Source: Virgibacillus salarius
GTDB taxonomy: Bacteria; Bacillota; Bacilli; Bacillales; Amphibacillaceae
Direction of reading: 5' to 3'
Assembly (NCBI RefSeq): GCF_039521925.1
Contig: NZ_BAAACY010000170.1
Coordinates: forward strand, 1-64,000
DNA length: 64,000 bases
Shown here in pieces: positions 51,367 to 61,812 of the stretch (positions are counted from its first letter, which is position 1; each line of letters opens with the position of its first letter). The position numbers and the translations under genes are program-made. Below the pieces are notes generated by a model, which did not search any database, was not told where the DNA came from, and worked only from the letters and a program-made list of their open reading frames with translations.

Positions 51367-52023
51367 ATGTATTTATTAGACATCCAACTTTCGGATTGGA
51401 AAACAATGATTGAAAATGACAATTTCGATGAATATATTATGCACTTGCTTCATAATTACGAGAATTTAGGGCCACTACCAGGGATATTGTTGCCATTCAT
51501 TGAAGCGTTTCTCCCTTTTCTTCCATTGGTTGTATTTGTATTTGCCAATGCAGCGGCATATGGGTTGCTTGAAGGCTTTTTATTATCATGGGCAGGGTCA
51601 GCACTGGGCGCTATCTTAGTATTTTTAGTCATTCGCAAGCTTGGTAATAAACGAATTTTTAAAACGATTCGAGGGAATAAACAAGTAAAGAAAGTGACAA
51701 CCTGGTTGGAGCGACATGGATTTGGACCACTTTTCTTATTAATGTGTTTTCCTTTTTCACCATCCTCTGTCATCAATGTTGTTTCAGGCTTGTCGAAAAT
51801 TAGTAAGCAACAGTTTATTCTTGCTGTAATTATGGGGAAATCGGTGATGATCTTTTCCATTGCTTATGTAGGCTCAAGTATTATGGAATTTGCTAAAAAT
51901 CCGGTGAAGACTATAATTGTTGGAGGTTGCATCGTCCTTTTTTGGATTATTGGTAAGTATATCGAGAAGCGTTTGCAGAAAAAGGCGCTTGAAAAAGATG
52001 AAATAGGCTCTGAAAAGGGTTAA
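51367..52023 (+). CDS. yhjE: TVP38/TMEM64 (VTT domain) membrane protein YhjE
   Basis: A 218-residue membrane protein of the DedA/VTT group with about five helices. The VTT core (LPFIEAFLPFLPLVVFVFANAAAYG, then FPFSPSSVINVVSGLSKI) spans residues 38-155. The cytoplasmic C-terminus is Lys/Glu rich. Position between yhjD and a signal peptidase matches B. subtilis yhjE. ATG 51367 follows GAGGAGA. Confidence 0.87.
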   Translation: MYLLDIQLSDWKTMIENDNFDEYIMHLLHNYENLGPLPGILLPFIEAFLPFLPLVVFVFANAAAYGLLEGFLLSWAGSALGAILVFLVIRKLGNKRIFKTIRGNKQVKKVTTWLERHGFGPLFLLMCFPFSPSSVINVVSGLSKISKQQFILAVIMGKSVMIFSIAYVGSSIMEFAKNPVKTIIVGGCIVLFWIIGKYIEKRLQKKALEKDEIGSEKG

Positions 52024-52079
52024 GACACTGTCCTCCAGGGTATGATGTAAAGAGAACATACTCTGGAGGAAGGTTTGGC

Positions 52080-52631
52080 ATGAAAAAAATAAAATATCGA
52101 AAAGTGATTCCACTTGTATTGCTTGGGATCATAGTTGCGATGGTATTCCGTTCTGTGATTTTTGCTAGTTATGTTGTAGACGGAGAATCCATGCAGCCAA
52201 CATTAAACGATGGTAACTTATTAATGGTTAATAAAGTCGTCTACGATCTAACGGATGTGGATCGTTTTGATGTCATCGTGTTTCACGCTAATAAACAGGA
52301 GGACTATGTAAAACGTGTAATAGGTGTTCCTGGGGATGAAATAAAATATAAGGACGATAACTTATATATAAATGGAAAATATGTAGAAGAACGATTTTTA
52401 AGTGAGTTCGTTCAGGCAAGTAATGGAAAACCATACACCAAAAACTTTACCTTAGAAGAAATTACGGGTAAAACAGAGGTTCCAGAAGGAAAACTATTTG
52501 TAATGGGCGATAATCGTGATAATAGTCTGGACAGCAGATCGTTTGGGTTTATTTCACAAACACAGCTTGTAGGGAAAGTAGATGTGAAATATTGGCCGCT
52601 TTCTCAAGCAAGTTTAAGCCTTGGCAAATAG
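52080..52631 (+). CDS. sipV: Type I signal peptidase (Sip type)
   Basis: A 183-residue signal peptidase I with one N-terminal anchor (residues 11-30). Catalytic Ser37 is in GESMQPTL and Lys78 in EDYVKRVIG, followed by GDNRDNSLDSRSFG near residue 140. It removes signal peptides from exported proteins. Its location between yhjE and addB matches B. subtilis sipV; that orthology, rather than sipS/T, is inferred from position. Confidence 0.9.
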   Translation: MKKIKYRKVIPLVLLGIIVAMVFRSVIFASYVVDGESMQPTLNDGNLLMVNKVVYDLTDVDRFDVIVFHANKQEDYVKRVIGVPGDEIKYKDDNLYINGKYVEERFLSEFVQASNGKPYTKNFTLEEITGKTEVPEGKLFVMGDNRDNSLDSRSFGFISQTQLVGKVDVKYWPLSQASLSLGK

Positions 52632-52709
52632 TTATGTAGTAGCTCTCATCTTTGGTAAAATAAAAGGATGAGAGCTTTTTAAATTGGAGAAGGAAATGGG
52701 GGAAACATT

Positions 52710-55700
52710 ATGGGACTCCGTTTTATTACTGGACGAGCAGGAACGGGGAAAAGCGGCCGTTCATTGGATGAGATGAAAGCCAAATTAATTCAGGAACCAC
52801 AAGGTCCACCTATATTCTATATCGTTCCAGATCAAATGACATTTCAACAGGAGTATACACTGTTTAATGATAAAGATATTCGCGGGAGTATTCGTGCTCA
52901 AGTAGCAAGCTTTTCAAGGCTGGCTTGGAGGGTGCTGCAGGAAACAGGAGGCGGGACGAAGCAGTTTATTAGTACGGTTGGTATTCAAATGATGCTACGC
53001 AAAATTATAGAAGAAAAACAAGATGAGTGGCATGTTTTCCAAAAAGCAATGGAAAAACAAGGTTTTTTACATCAATTAGAAACAATGATAACGGAGTTTA
53101 AGCGATATACCATTACACCAGAGCTATTGCATGCGCAAATTGAACAAATTGGTCAATACGTACATAAGGAGCCTGGGGAAGAGGCGTTAGCGAATAAGCT
53201 TGAGGATTTAGTATATATCTATGAAAAATTACTATTTGCTTTGCAAGATAAATATATAGATGGCGAGGATCAACTGCAATTACTTGCTGATAAGATCAAA
53301 GAATCGCAATTATTACATGAAGCAGAGATATACGTTGATGGGTTTCATCGGTTTACACCAAAAGAAATGATGGTAGTAGAAGCACTTATGAAAAAATGCA
53401 AACGTGTAACTGTCGCGTTAACTGTGGAGCAGCCAGAGGGGGACGGTGTGTCTGAATTGGATTTATTTTACCAGACAACGGAAACCTACCAAGCACTTAA
53501 GCAAACTGCGGAAATGAATGACGTAATGATAGAAGAGACCGTTGAACTTGACCCTGAATATGGAAGATTTCGAGATCGGCCTTACTTTGCACATTTGGAA
53601 AAAAATTTTGATGTCCGACCTGTCCCTCACTATGATGGGCAAGTTCCACTGCAAATTGCAGAAGCAGTCCATCCCCGAGCAGAAGTAGAAGGAGCAGCTC
53701 AAGAGATTGTTCGACTTGTTAGGGAAGAGGGCTATCGTTATCGTGATATTGCGCTGTTTATTCGGCAAACCGATACGTACCATGATTTAATTGCAACGCT
53801 CTTTAATGATTATGACATTCCAGTTTTTATTGATGAAAAAAGAACCATGCAGAATCATGCGCTAATTGAATTGATTCGTTCTTTATTAGATATGGTAGAA
53901 GGAAATTGGCGATATGATGCTGTTTTTCGCGTACTCAAAACTGGTTTTATTCCAAGTTTAAATAAGGAATATCCGCTAAACCCTGACGCAATAGATGAAT
54001 TAGAAAATTATGTACTAGAGTATGGAATTAGATCAAGAGAGCACTGGCTAGGAGAAGAAGAGTGGGTGTTTCAAAGATTTCGAGGATTTGACCAAATGGC
54101 GCAAACAGATATGGAAAGAGATACACAAGCAAGAATAAATCATTATCGTAACCAAGTGGCGCAGGCATTAGGAAACTTCGATACGCAAATGAGAGACGCT
54201 TCAACCGTTCAGGAAAAATGTGAAACCATTTATTTATTACTAGAGGAATTACAAGTTCCCGTTCGATTAGAGGAAATACGTACGGATTATGATAATGTTG
54301 GAGAGCTTGAAAAAGGAAGGGAACAGGAGCAGGTATGGGATGCTGTCATTCAATTGTTTGATGAAATCGTTGAGATGGCTGGAGAAGAGGAAATGTCACT
54401 AACTACGTTTCGAAAAACATTAGAAGCTGGTTTCGAGACGTTAACGTTTGCTCATGTTCCGCCAAGTATGGACCATGTCATAGTTGGTTCTATCGATCGT
54501 TCTCGAATCAGTGGAATAAAATGTGGTTTCCTTCTCGGTGTAAATGAAGGCGTTTGGCCAATGAAACCACCAACTGATGGATTGATAAATGAACAGGAAA
54601 GAGAAATGCTGGCTGGTCATGGATTAAAGCTAGCAGAAAGTAGCAAGCGCCAATTACTTGATGATTGGTTCTATATGTATATAGCATTTACGGTAGCTAG
54701 AGACAGATTGTGGATTAGTTATCCTTTAAGTGATGATGAAGGAAAGGCAAAGATGCCTTCACAGCTGATTAAGCGTATGGAGGATCTATTTCCAAGCTCC
54801 AGTGACCACTTGGTTTTGCAGGATCCTGATGAATTATTAGATGCAGGTCGATTTATAACGACACCAACGAAGACAAGAGCTGCTTTAACAGCTCAGTTAG
54901 CTAGATATCAAAAAGGCTACCCTGTTAGGAGCATATGGTGGTATGTACTGAATTGGTATATGGAGCATCACAAGAAGTATCATACGACGTATCGAATTTT
55001 ACAAAGTTTATTCTATCAAAATAAACCTACCGACTTGTCTAGTGAAACCATTGATCAGCTTTATCCAAAACAGGTAAAGGCGAGTGTTTCTCGATTAGAG
55101 ACATATTATCGATGTTCATACCAGCACTTTGCAAAATACAGTTTAGGACTTGAAGAGCGTAGAACATACAAGTTAGATGCACCAGATATTGGACAATTAT
55201 TCCATGAAGCGTTAAAAACCATTACAGAATGGGTTCAAAGCGAAGGTAGAGATTTTTCACACTTGAACCAGTCTGATGCAGCTAATTATGCGTCTAAGGC
55301 TGTAAGCCATTTAGCGCCAGTACTGCAGCATCAGATTCTACACAGTTCTAACCGTTATAAATACATTCAACAAAAGCTGGAAGAAGTTATCGCACGAGCG
55401 GCTTTTGTATTAAGTGAGCAGGCAAGACAAAGTAATTTCTCTCCAGTTGGGTTAGAATTAGGTTTTGGTAAAAATCAGAAGCTGCCACCATTAACGATTA
55501 CGTTGGAGAATGGTTTTGAGTTAATGCTACGAGGTAGAATTGATCGTGTCGACAGAGCAATAAAGGATGATGAACTATTTTTACGAATTATAGATTATAA
55601 GTCTAGTGCCAAAGGACTTAACCTAATGGAAGTTTATTATGGTCTAGCTCTACAAATGCTTACGTATTTAGATGTGGTGTTAACGCACTCTGAAAAGTGG

Positions 55701-56207
55701 CTAGGGGTTCAAGCGACACCAGCAGGAGTATTATACTTCCATGTCCATAATCCAATGATTACAGGAAAAGGGAGACTTGATGATGCCTCCATCGCGGAAG
55801 AATTGTTTAAGAAATATAAAATGCAAGGATTACTATTATCAGACGAAGAAATTGTGAAATGGATGGATACTGCATTAGATTCTGGAGCTAGCCAAATTGT
55901 TCCTGCAGGTGTAAAGAAAAAGGGTGGCTTTTATAGTTATTCCAAAATAGCAGATCAACAAACATTCGCTAGTTTACAAAATCATATGCATCGACTTATG
56001 GCTAAAGCTGGTATTGATATGACTACAGGGGGAGTTGATTTAAACCCTTATCAGCATAAGCAGCAAGTTGCATGTACATATTGCCCATTCCATGCTGTAT
56101 GTCAGTTTGATTCAACCATAGCAACGAATGATTACAGAAAGCTAACCGACTTAAAGGATGAAGATATCCTTAACCGTATTCAGAGAGAGGAGGGCGATTC
56201 ATGGTAA
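52710..56207 (+). CDS. addB: AddB subunit of the AddAB helicase-nuclease
   Basis: A 1165-residue protein. An N-terminal helicase-like half carries Walker A GRAGTGKS (residues 7-14); the C-terminal RecB-family nuclease domain has GRIDRVDRA (near 943) and IIDYKSS (near 962). Iron-sulfur cluster cysteines are Cys801, Cys1121, Cys1124 and Cys1130 (the last three in ACTYCPFHAVCQ). AddAB resects double-strand breaks and is regulated by Chi. It overlaps addA by 7 bases. Confidence 0.97.
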   Translation: MGLRFITGRAGTGKSGRSLDEMKAKLIQEPQGPPIFYIVPDQMTFQQEYTLFNDKDIRGSIRAQVASFSRLAWRVLQETGGGTKQFISTVGIQMMLRKIIEEKQDEWHVFQKAMEKQGFLHQLETMITEFKRYTITPELLHAQIEQIGQYVHKEPGEEALANKLEDLVYIYEKLLFALQDKYIDGEDQLQLLADKIKESQLLHEAEIYVDGFHRFTPKEMMVVEALMKKCKRVTVALTVEQPEGDGVSELDLFYQTTETYQALKQTAEMNDVMIEETVELDPEYGRFRDRPYFAHLEKNFDVRPVPHYDGQVPLQIAEAVHPRAEVEGAAQEIVRLVREEGYRYRDIALFIRQTDTYHDLIATLFNDYDIPVFIDEKRTMQNHALIELIRSLLDMVEGNWRYDAVFRVLKTGFIPSLNKEYPLNPDAIDELENYVLEYGIRSREHWLGEEEWVFQRFRGFDQMAQTDMERDTQARINHYRNQVAQALGNFDTQMRDASTVQEKCETIYLLLEELQVPVRLEEIRTDYDNVGELEKGREQEQVWDAVIQLFDEIVEMAGEEEMSLTTFRKTLEAGFETLTFAHVPPSMDHVIVGSIDRSRISGIKCGFLLGVNEGVWPMKPPTDGLINEQEREMLAGHGLKLAESSKRQLLDDWFYMYIAFTVARDRLWISYPLSDDEGKAKMPSQLIKRMEDLFPSSSDHLVLQDPDELLDAGRFITTPTKTRAALTAQLARYQKGYPVRSIWWYVLNWYMEHHKKYHTTYRILQSLFYQNKPTDLSSETIDQLYPKQVKASVSRLETYYRCSYQHFAKYSLGLEERRTYKLDAPDIGQLFHEALKTITEWVQSEGRDFSHLNQSDAANYASKAVSHLAPVLQHQILHSSNRYKYIQQKLEEVIARAAFVLSEQARQSNFSPVGLELGFGKNQKLPPLTITLENGFELMLRGRIDRVDRAIKDDELFLRIIDYKSSAKGLNLMEVYYGLALQMLTYLDVVLTHSEKWLGVQATPAGVLYFHVHNPMITGKGRLDDASIAEELFKKYKMQGLLLSDEEIVKWMDTALDSGASQIVPAGVKKKGGFYSYSKIADQQTFASLQNHMHRLMAKAGIDMTTGGVDLNPYQHKQQVACTYCPFHAVCQFDSTIATNDYRKLTDLKDEDILNRIQREEGDSW

Positions 56208-59200
56208 GCTGGACAAAAGAACAAGAGGAAGCAATATATACCAGTGGGAGCGATGTACTCGTTGCAGCGGCAGCAGGTTCAGGGAAGACCGCTGTACTCG
56301 TTGAACGAATAATACAGAAGCTCCTTAATAAAGAGAACCCAGTAGATATCGATTCTCTACTCGTAGTAACCTTTACAAATGCTGCAGCCCAAGAAATGCG
56401 TAAGCGAGTTGGCGCAGCTCTTGAAAAGGCTTTGGCTGAAGACCCATCTTCCCAACATCTAAAGAAACAATTATCCCTACTACAACGGGCATCGATATCC
56501 ACACTGCATTCCTTTTGTCTTGAAGTTGTACGTCAATATGCATATTTATTAGATATTGATCCTTCATTTCGCATTGCTAATGAAATGGAAGTAGATTTAA
56601 TGAAACAAGAGGTAATGGATGATTTGTTTGAGGATTGGTATGGTGCAGATGGCGCTGACCAGGCATTATTTTTTCAAGTCGTAGATCGTTTTTCGAGTGA
56701 CCGTAGTGATGCTGAAGTAGAAGACTTAATCCTTTCTCTCTATTCGTTTGCTGTACAGAATCCTTGGCCTGATCACTGGCTAGATCAATTAGCAAATGCG
56801 TATGATGTATCAGAAAATGATGAGCAAATAGATCTTTATTGGTTAAATATACTTAAGCGTGAGGTGGAAGGGAAGTTTGAAGCTATTCAGCAAGAAATGC
56901 TACTTGCTATGAATATAACAAAAGAAAATGACGGACCGTACCAGTATGCGAATACGATAGAAGAAGATATAGCTATGTTGCAGGAAGTTAAACGAGTTCA
57001 AGGTGATTGGAATCAACTTTATAATTTCATGAAAGACTACACATTTTCAAAACTATCGAGTCAACGTGTTGAAGTAAATGAGGAGAAAAAAAAGCATGTT
57101 CAAAAGCTAAGAAATAGCTATAAAAAACGTTGGAATGATATGAAGCAGGACTGGTTTAGTAGAGATTTAGCTAGTCATTTAGAAGATATGCGTGAAATGG
57201 CGCCAGTAATTAAACAATTGACGGAGTTAGTGAAGGAATTTAAACAACGCTTTACAAAAGAGAAGCGGGAGCGAGCAATGGTAGATTTCACGGACCTCGA
57301 ACATTATTGCTTACAGTTATTAAATGAAGATGATTCAACCGAGTCACCAACACCATCAAAAGTGGCAGTTGGATTTCAACGACGATTTTCTGAATTACTC
57401 ATCGATGAATATCAGGATACTAACCTAGTACAAGAGACCATTCTACATTTATTAAGTGATCAAATTGGTAAGGGAAATCGATTTATGGTAGGAGATGTAA
57501 AGCAAAGTATTTACCGTTTTCGACATGCGGAGCCGTCTTTGTTTATTGGTAAGTATAAACGATTTGCTGCTAATACTAATTCGGGAAAACGCATTGATTT
57601 AGCCAGAAACTTTAGAAGTAGAGAGCAAGTTTTAACTGGAACGAATTATATCTTTCGACAAATTATCGATGAAGCTCTTGGTGAAATAAACTATGATGAA
57701 AATGCGGAGCTAATTTATGGCAATAAAATGTATGATGAATATCCTTATAGTCAGCCAAATCCAGAGTTGGTAATTATAGATCGCCATATTGATGAACAAG
57801 AAGAAAGTATGGAGGAAGTGGACTTCCGAGATTTGGAAAAGGCAGAGCTTGAAGCTAGAGTATATGCTAAAAAAATTAAAAATTGGATTGGTCAAGCAGA
57901 TCAAGCACCTTTGCAAGTGGTTGATAAGGAAACAAACGCCCAAAGGGATATGCAATATCGGGATGTTGTCATTCTGCTTCGGTCGATGACATGGGCTCCG
58001 GCTATTACAGATGAGTTGAAAAAACAAGGTATTCCTGTATATGCAGAATTATCAACAGGTTATTTTGAAGCAATTGAAATAAAGGTAATGATTAGCCTTT
58101 TAAAAGTGATTGATAATCCGAGACAGGACATCCCATTAGCGTCAGTATTACGTTCACCAATAGTTGGTTTAAATGAAGAAGAATTGGCAGCAATTCGATT
58201 AGCAGGAAAGAATCTTTCGTTTTATGATGCATTAAAAAACTATGTTAAGCAGCATACAAATGAAACTGCAAAAAGGCTTCAACGTTTTGTTGACAATCGG
58301 GAAAGATACCGTTTAGCATCTAGGCAAGGTTCTTTATCTGAGTTGATTTGGCAGATTTTTCGAGAAACAGGGTATTACGACTTTGTTGGAGGTATGCCAG
58401 GAGGCAGACAACGACAGGCGAATCTCCGAGCTCTCTATGATCGAGCGCGAACGTATGAAAAAACGTCATTTCGTGGATTATTTCGATTCCTACGCTTTAT
58501 CGAGCGAATGGAAGAACGAGGGGATGACCTTGGAGCAGCAAGGGCTCTGAGTGAACAAGAGGACGTTGTACGTATTATGACGATTCATAAAAGTAAGGGA
58601 CTTGAATTCCCTGTAGTGCTTTTAGGGGGGATGGATAAACAATTTAATTTGATGGATTTAAATCAGAAATACTTATTGCATAAGGATTATGGTTTTGCCA
58701 GTAAATACATCGACCCAGTTAAGCGAATTAGCTATCCAACACTGTATTATCAAGCGTTAAAGCGTGAAAAATTGAGGGAGCAGCTCGCAGAGGAAATGCG
58801 TGTACTTTATGTTGCATTAACTCGCGCAAAAGAAAAACTTGTCATGATAGGGAGTGTACCATCTTTAGAGAAAAAAATAGAGAAATGGGAGAAAATAAGG
58901 GAGCATCATGAATGGGTACTTCCTTCGTACTTCCGCATCGAATCAAAAACCTATCTGGATTGGGTTGGTCCAGCGCTCTTACGTCATCGTGACTGCGAAA
59001 TGTTACGATTAGGCGATACCTCAAAAATGTCGAATGAAACGATAGAGCATGATCCGTCACATTGGGATGTGACCATTATTCATGGAAGTGAGCTGGTCAA
59101 TAATACGGAACCTAATAAGGACAATGATGTGCAATTATATGAGCACATTTCTAAATGGAAGCCGTTGGATTTAACAGATAATGAACTCAAATATATCGTT

Positions 59201-59926
59201 GATCAACGTTTGCAATTTACGTATCCCTATCGAGAGGCTGCGACCTCAAGGGCAAAACAAACAGTAACTGAAATTAAAAGGCAACAGGAAATAAAGGATG
59301 AATATAGTTCTGATCAGCTTGTAGCTACATTTCAAAAGCCGATTGTTAAACGACCAGTATTTATGCAAAAGGAAAAATCAATGATTTCAGCTGAAAAAGG
59401 AACTGCAATGCACACAGTCATGCAGCATTTACCTATTAAACGAGTATTAAATGGTTTGCAAATAGAGGAAGAAATTGAAAAAATGATAGAAAAAGAGATT
59501 ATAGGAAGACAAGAAGCAGGCCAGATTGACATCCATGCAATTGAGCAATTTTATCATACACCGATTGCTGCATTTATCATGGGTGGACCTAAATTCTATC
59601 GCGAGGTACCATTTAGTCTTGCATTGCCAGCAAGTGAAGTTTATACAACATGGCACGCACCAGAAGAAAATGTGCTAATACAAGGGGTAATCGATTGTCT
59701 TATTCCAAAAGAAGATGGTTGGATAATGATCGATTATAAAACGGATGCCATTAATGCTGAATGGACAGAGCAAGTCAAGGAAAAAATGCTACACCGTTAT
59801 TTTACGCAAATGAAGCTTTATCGATATGCTGTTGAAACGATTTGGAAACAGCCTGTAAAGGAAACATATTTGTATTTCTTTGCGAAAAATCAACTTGTTG
59901 AAGTGCCACAGGAATTAAAAAGCTAG
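56201..59926 (+). CDS. addA: AddA subunit of the AddAB helicase-nuclease
   Basis: A 1241-residue UvrD/RecB-type helicase with a C-terminal nuclease. Walker A AAAAGSGKTAV (residues about 22-31), DEYQDT Walker B near 405, and the motif VRIMTIHKSKGLEFPVV near 787. The nuclease motif GVIDCLIP / WIMIDYKTD lies at about 1163-1181. It unwinds and degrades DNA ends with AddB. GAGGAGGGCG precedes the ATG inside the end of addB. In B. subtilis sbcDC follows; here the gerP operon follows in convergent orientation. Confidence 0.97.
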   Translation: MVSWTKEQEEAIYTSGSDVLVAAAAGSGKTAVLVERIIQKLLNKENPVDIDSLLVVTFTNAAAQEMRKRVGAALEKALAEDPSSQHLKKQLSLLQRASISTLHSFCLEVVRQYAYLLDIDPSFRIANEMEVDLMKQEVMDDLFEDWYGADGADQALFFQVVDRFSSDRSDAEVEDLILSLYSFAVQNPWPDHWLDQLANAYDVSENDEQIDLYWLNILKREVEGKFEAIQQEMLLAMNITKENDGPYQYANTIEEDIAMLQEVKRVQGDWNQLYNFMKDYTFSKLSSQRVEVNEEKKKHVQKLRNSYKKRWNDMKQDWFSRDLASHLEDMREMAPVIKQLTELVKEFKQRFTKEKRERAMVDFTDLEHYCLQLLNEDDSTESPTPSKVAVGFQRRFSELLIDEYQDTNLVQETILHLLSDQIGKGNRFMVGDVKQSIYRFRHAEPSLFIGKYKRFAANTNSGKRIDLARNFRSREQVLTGTNYIFRQIIDEALGEINYDENAELIYGNKMYDEYPYSQPNPELVIIDRHIDEQEESMEEVDFRDLEKAELEARVYAKKIKNWIGQADQAPLQVVDKETNAQRDMQYRDVVILLRSMTWAPAITDELKKQGIPVYAELSTGYFEAIEIKVMISLLKVIDNPRQDIPLASVLRSPIVGLNEEELAAIRLAGKNLSFYDALKNYVKQHTNETAKRLQRFVDNRERYRLASRQGSLSELIWQIFRETGYYDFVGGMPGGRQRQANLRALYDRARTYEKTSFRGLFRFLRFIERMEERGDDLGAARALSEQEDVVRIMTIHKSKGLEFPVVLLGGMDKQFNLMDLNQKYLLHKDYGFASKYIDPVKRISYPTLYYQALKREKLREQLAEEMRVLYVALTRAKEKLVMIGSVPSLEKKIEKWEKIREHHEWVLPSYFRIESKTYLDWVGPALLRHRDCEMLRLGDTSKMSNETIEHDPSHWDVTIIHGSELVNNTEPNKDNDVQLYEHISKWKPLDLTDNELKYIVDQRLQFTYPYREAATSRAKQTVTEIKRQQEIKDEYSSDQLVATFQKPIVKRPVFMQKEKSMISAEKGTAMHTVMQHLPIKRVLNGLQIEEEIEKMIEKEIIGRQEAGQIDIHAIEQFYHTPIAAFIMGGPKFYREVPFSLALPASEVYTTWHAPEENVLIQGVIDCLIPKEDGWIMIDYKTDAINAEWTEQVKEKMLHRYFTQMKLYRYAVETIWKQPVKETYLYFFAKNQLVEVPQELKS

Positions 59927-60059
59927 GCTAATAGTAGAGTAAAGCAAAATTCTGTTTTGTTATGTACAAGGGGGTGCGACATACTAAAACGGCTCTTTTT
60001 AAAGACGAAACCATCCTTTACACTCCCGCCGAAATATAGTGTGGGAGCAAAGGCTCAAT

Positions 60060-60101
60060 AATAAGCTTGTAGAACCACTAAGGATTCCACAAGCTTATTT
60101 C
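60060..60101. terminator. Bidirectional terminator between addA and gerPF
   Basis: AATAAGCTTGT pairs with ACAAGCTTATT with T/A-rich ends on both strands, between convergent genes. Confidence 0.75.
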
Positions 60102-60108
60102 ATAATGT

Positions 60109-60327
60109 TTATGCGTTTGCCGTAATGTTTTGATCGTTTAAATCAGGGTCAAACGGATTGGTTGTACTGACGCCGTTATTCGTACAGATGAAGTCACCTG
60201 TATTAAGTGAGCCAGAACCAGCGTTAGTTTTTGCAGTATCCTTTGGAGATAAATAAAAGGAATCACCAAAGTTAACCACACCTCCGCCAACACTAATTAT
60301 TTTTACTGGTCCAACAATAGCGGGCAT
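60109..60327 (-). CDS. gerPF: Spore germination protein GerPF
   Basis: A 72-residue GerPA/GerPF family protein (pattern AIVGPVKIISVGGGVVNFGDSFYLSPKDTAKTNAGSGSLNTGDFI). These small proteins sit in the spore coat and let germinants reach the receptors. ATG 60327 follows GAAGGTG. Last gene of the gerPABCDEF operon. Confidence 0.92.
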   Translation of the reverse strand: MPAIVGPVKIISVGGGVVNFGDSFYLSPKDTAKTNAGSGSLNTGDFICTNNGVSTTNPFDPDLNDQNITANA

Positions 60328-60393
60328 GCTAACACCTTCTATCATAGTATTCTTAAAACAGTCTATGAGATGGAACAAGGATTGGTGTCTTAT

Positions 60394-60762
60394 TTAATCT
60401 TGGAGCTTTCGGAAATGCTTTAATCGTGCATCTGCAGCTATATTTTCCACGCTCCCGATTTGCATTAAGGAGGAACTACTAACTCCAATTAAAGAAACAT
60501 GGTGGACATTAATAGAACAGTCGTGATGAAAAGTAGATTTATTTACGGTTTTCCCATCTTTCAGCCAGTTTGCTTTTCTGGTGAAAATCGGATAATCCTC
60601 AAAGTATTCCTCATCTGCTTTTGTGAAGTAATCTCCCTCTTTTTGTACCGCAATCCCTTTGGAATTTAAATTGGCATTGAATGTGTCTCCAATTGAAACA
60701 ACGCCACTAAAGGAAACAGAATTGGTAAACATATCGGATACATGAGCGATTCGTTTTTGCAC
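60394..60762 (-). CDS. gerPE: Spore germination protein GerPE
   Basis: A 122-residue protein in the position and of the length of GerPE, with the FSGVVSIGDTF segment near residue 19 shared with other GerP proteins and a conserved HVSLIGVSSSSLMQIGSV stretch near residue 88. GTG start with GGAGAG upstream. It follows gerPD by 14 bases. Confidence 0.88.
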   Translation of the reverse strand: MQKRIAHVSDMFTNSVSFSGVVSIGDTFNANLNSKGIAVQKEGDYFTKADEEYFEDYPIFTRKANWLKDGKTVNKSTFHHDCSINVHHVSLIGVSSSSLMQIGSVENIAADARLKHFRKLQD

Positions 60763-60776
60763 GAGTTATTCTCTCC

Positions 60777-60950
60777 TTATGGGGCTAATGGTACAATATT
60801 TCCAAAAGTAAAGGCCTCTGGTGGTGTATCAAAAAAAGATGAAAGACATATCTCATCGTTGTCCCCAATCAAAAAAACGGATGAGGCAGATACGTTATCT
60901 ACATTAACATTTTCAACATTTAGTCCCCAGTTATGGACTTCCATGTTCAT
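60777..60950 (-). CDS. gerPD: Spore germination protein GerPD
   Basis: A 57-residue protein (MNMEVHNWGLNVENVNVDNV at the N-terminus, then SASSVFLIGDND), the usual size of GerPD. The ATG overlaps the gerPC stop codon as ATGA, so translation is coupled. Fourth gene of the operon. Confidence 0.88.
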   Translation of the reverse strand: MNMEVHNWGLNVENVNVDNVSASSVFLIGDNDEICLSSFFDTPPEAFTFGNIVPLAP

Positions 60951-61534
60951 GATGATTCTCCTTTATTCTTTTTGGTATGCATAAAATGAGCTAGCGATTT
61001 TTGAATTTCACTTTTAATGTTATCTGATATATAAGCATGCAATTCCTCTCTTGATTTAAGGTTACCATTTTGTGTTGCCTCATTTTCATGAAAGGCAATC
61101 CGTCCAGGCAACTGTTTTTCTATATCTTGTATAAGAACGGAGGGATATCCATCGTTTAAATTTACACTGTGCTCTCTTGCGAGCTGACGAATAATAGAGG
61201 GACCGGTTTCATGGAGATAATTTCCTAATTCTGATTGTAAGGTTTGTTTAAGTGGTGGCTGATAATTTGGTATGTCAGGCTGGTTTGGGAAACCCGTATC
61301 TTCAAGGTTTGCTAAGTCCTGTGGGGATAAACCGATATGAAGCGTACCGTCTAAATGCTCAATCTTCAGTTGGTCGAAGTGATATTCCACCTTTTCAATC
61401 TTATTAGATTTAGCAGCTTGCAAACTATCCTCCAATTGGTTTACTCTCGACATTAATGTTTGGATTAGATTCTCCTGCTGCTTCATATGTTCATGTAAAT
61501 CATAAATATATTTTGACCAATCATTATTGTTCAT
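60947..61534 (-). CDS. gerPC: Spore germination protein GerPC
   Basis: A 195-residue protein with an N-terminal coiled coil (residues 5-45: DLHEHMKQQENLIQTL and onward) and the conserved EHLDGTLHIGLSPQD segment near residue 65. Required for the coat permeability function of the GerP complex. ATG 61534 is preferred over an upstream TTG since AAGGGGGG is placed correctly only for it. Confidence 0.9.
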   Translation of the reverse strand: MNNNDWSKYIYDLHEHMKQQENLIQTLMSRVNQLEDSLQAAKSNKIEKVEYHFDQLKIEHLDGTLHIGLSPQDLANLEDTGFPNQPDIPNYQPPLKQTLQSELGNYLHETGPSIIRQLAREHSVNLNDGYPSVLIQDIEKQLPGRIAFHENEATQNGNLKSREELHAYISDNIKSEIQKSLAHFMHTKKNKGESS

Positions 61535-61609
61535 GAAAATAAACCCCCCTTGCACAGTGTAGACGAATGCCTATGCTTAGTTTATGCATTACCTACAAAA
61601 ATGTGCGAT

Positions 61610-61810
61610 TTAAGGGGCTAAAGGTACAAGAGGAGTAGTCTCACTAATTGCTTCTGCCTCCTCAGCAGCTTCTGTAAATCCGCCTGTATTGTATATATCG
61701 GATTGGGCTTGTAGACTGCCAGTGCTTCCAATTTGCAATACAGAAGAATTGGTAATAGCACCGACTTTTATCATATAAATACTAATGGATTGATGGACAG
61801 TGATATTCAT
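61610..61810 (-). CDS. gerPB: Spore germination protein GerPB
   Basis: A 66-residue protein with the SYMIKVGAITNSSVLQIGSTGSLQ pattern of GerPB. Starts two bases after gerPA's stop. Shorter at its C-terminus than the B. subtilis protein (about 77 residues), ending PLVPLAP. Confidence 0.9.
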   Translation of the reverse strand: MNITVHQSISIYMIKVGAITNSSVLQIGSTGSLQAQSDIYNTGGFTEAAEEAEAISETTPLVPLAP

Positions 61811-61812
61811 CT

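Noticed and set aside
60001..60059. Small RNA or terminator directly after addA
   Set aside because: The CTCCC / GGGAG pairing near 60026-60055 is short, with no T run; the hairpin at 60060 explains termination better.
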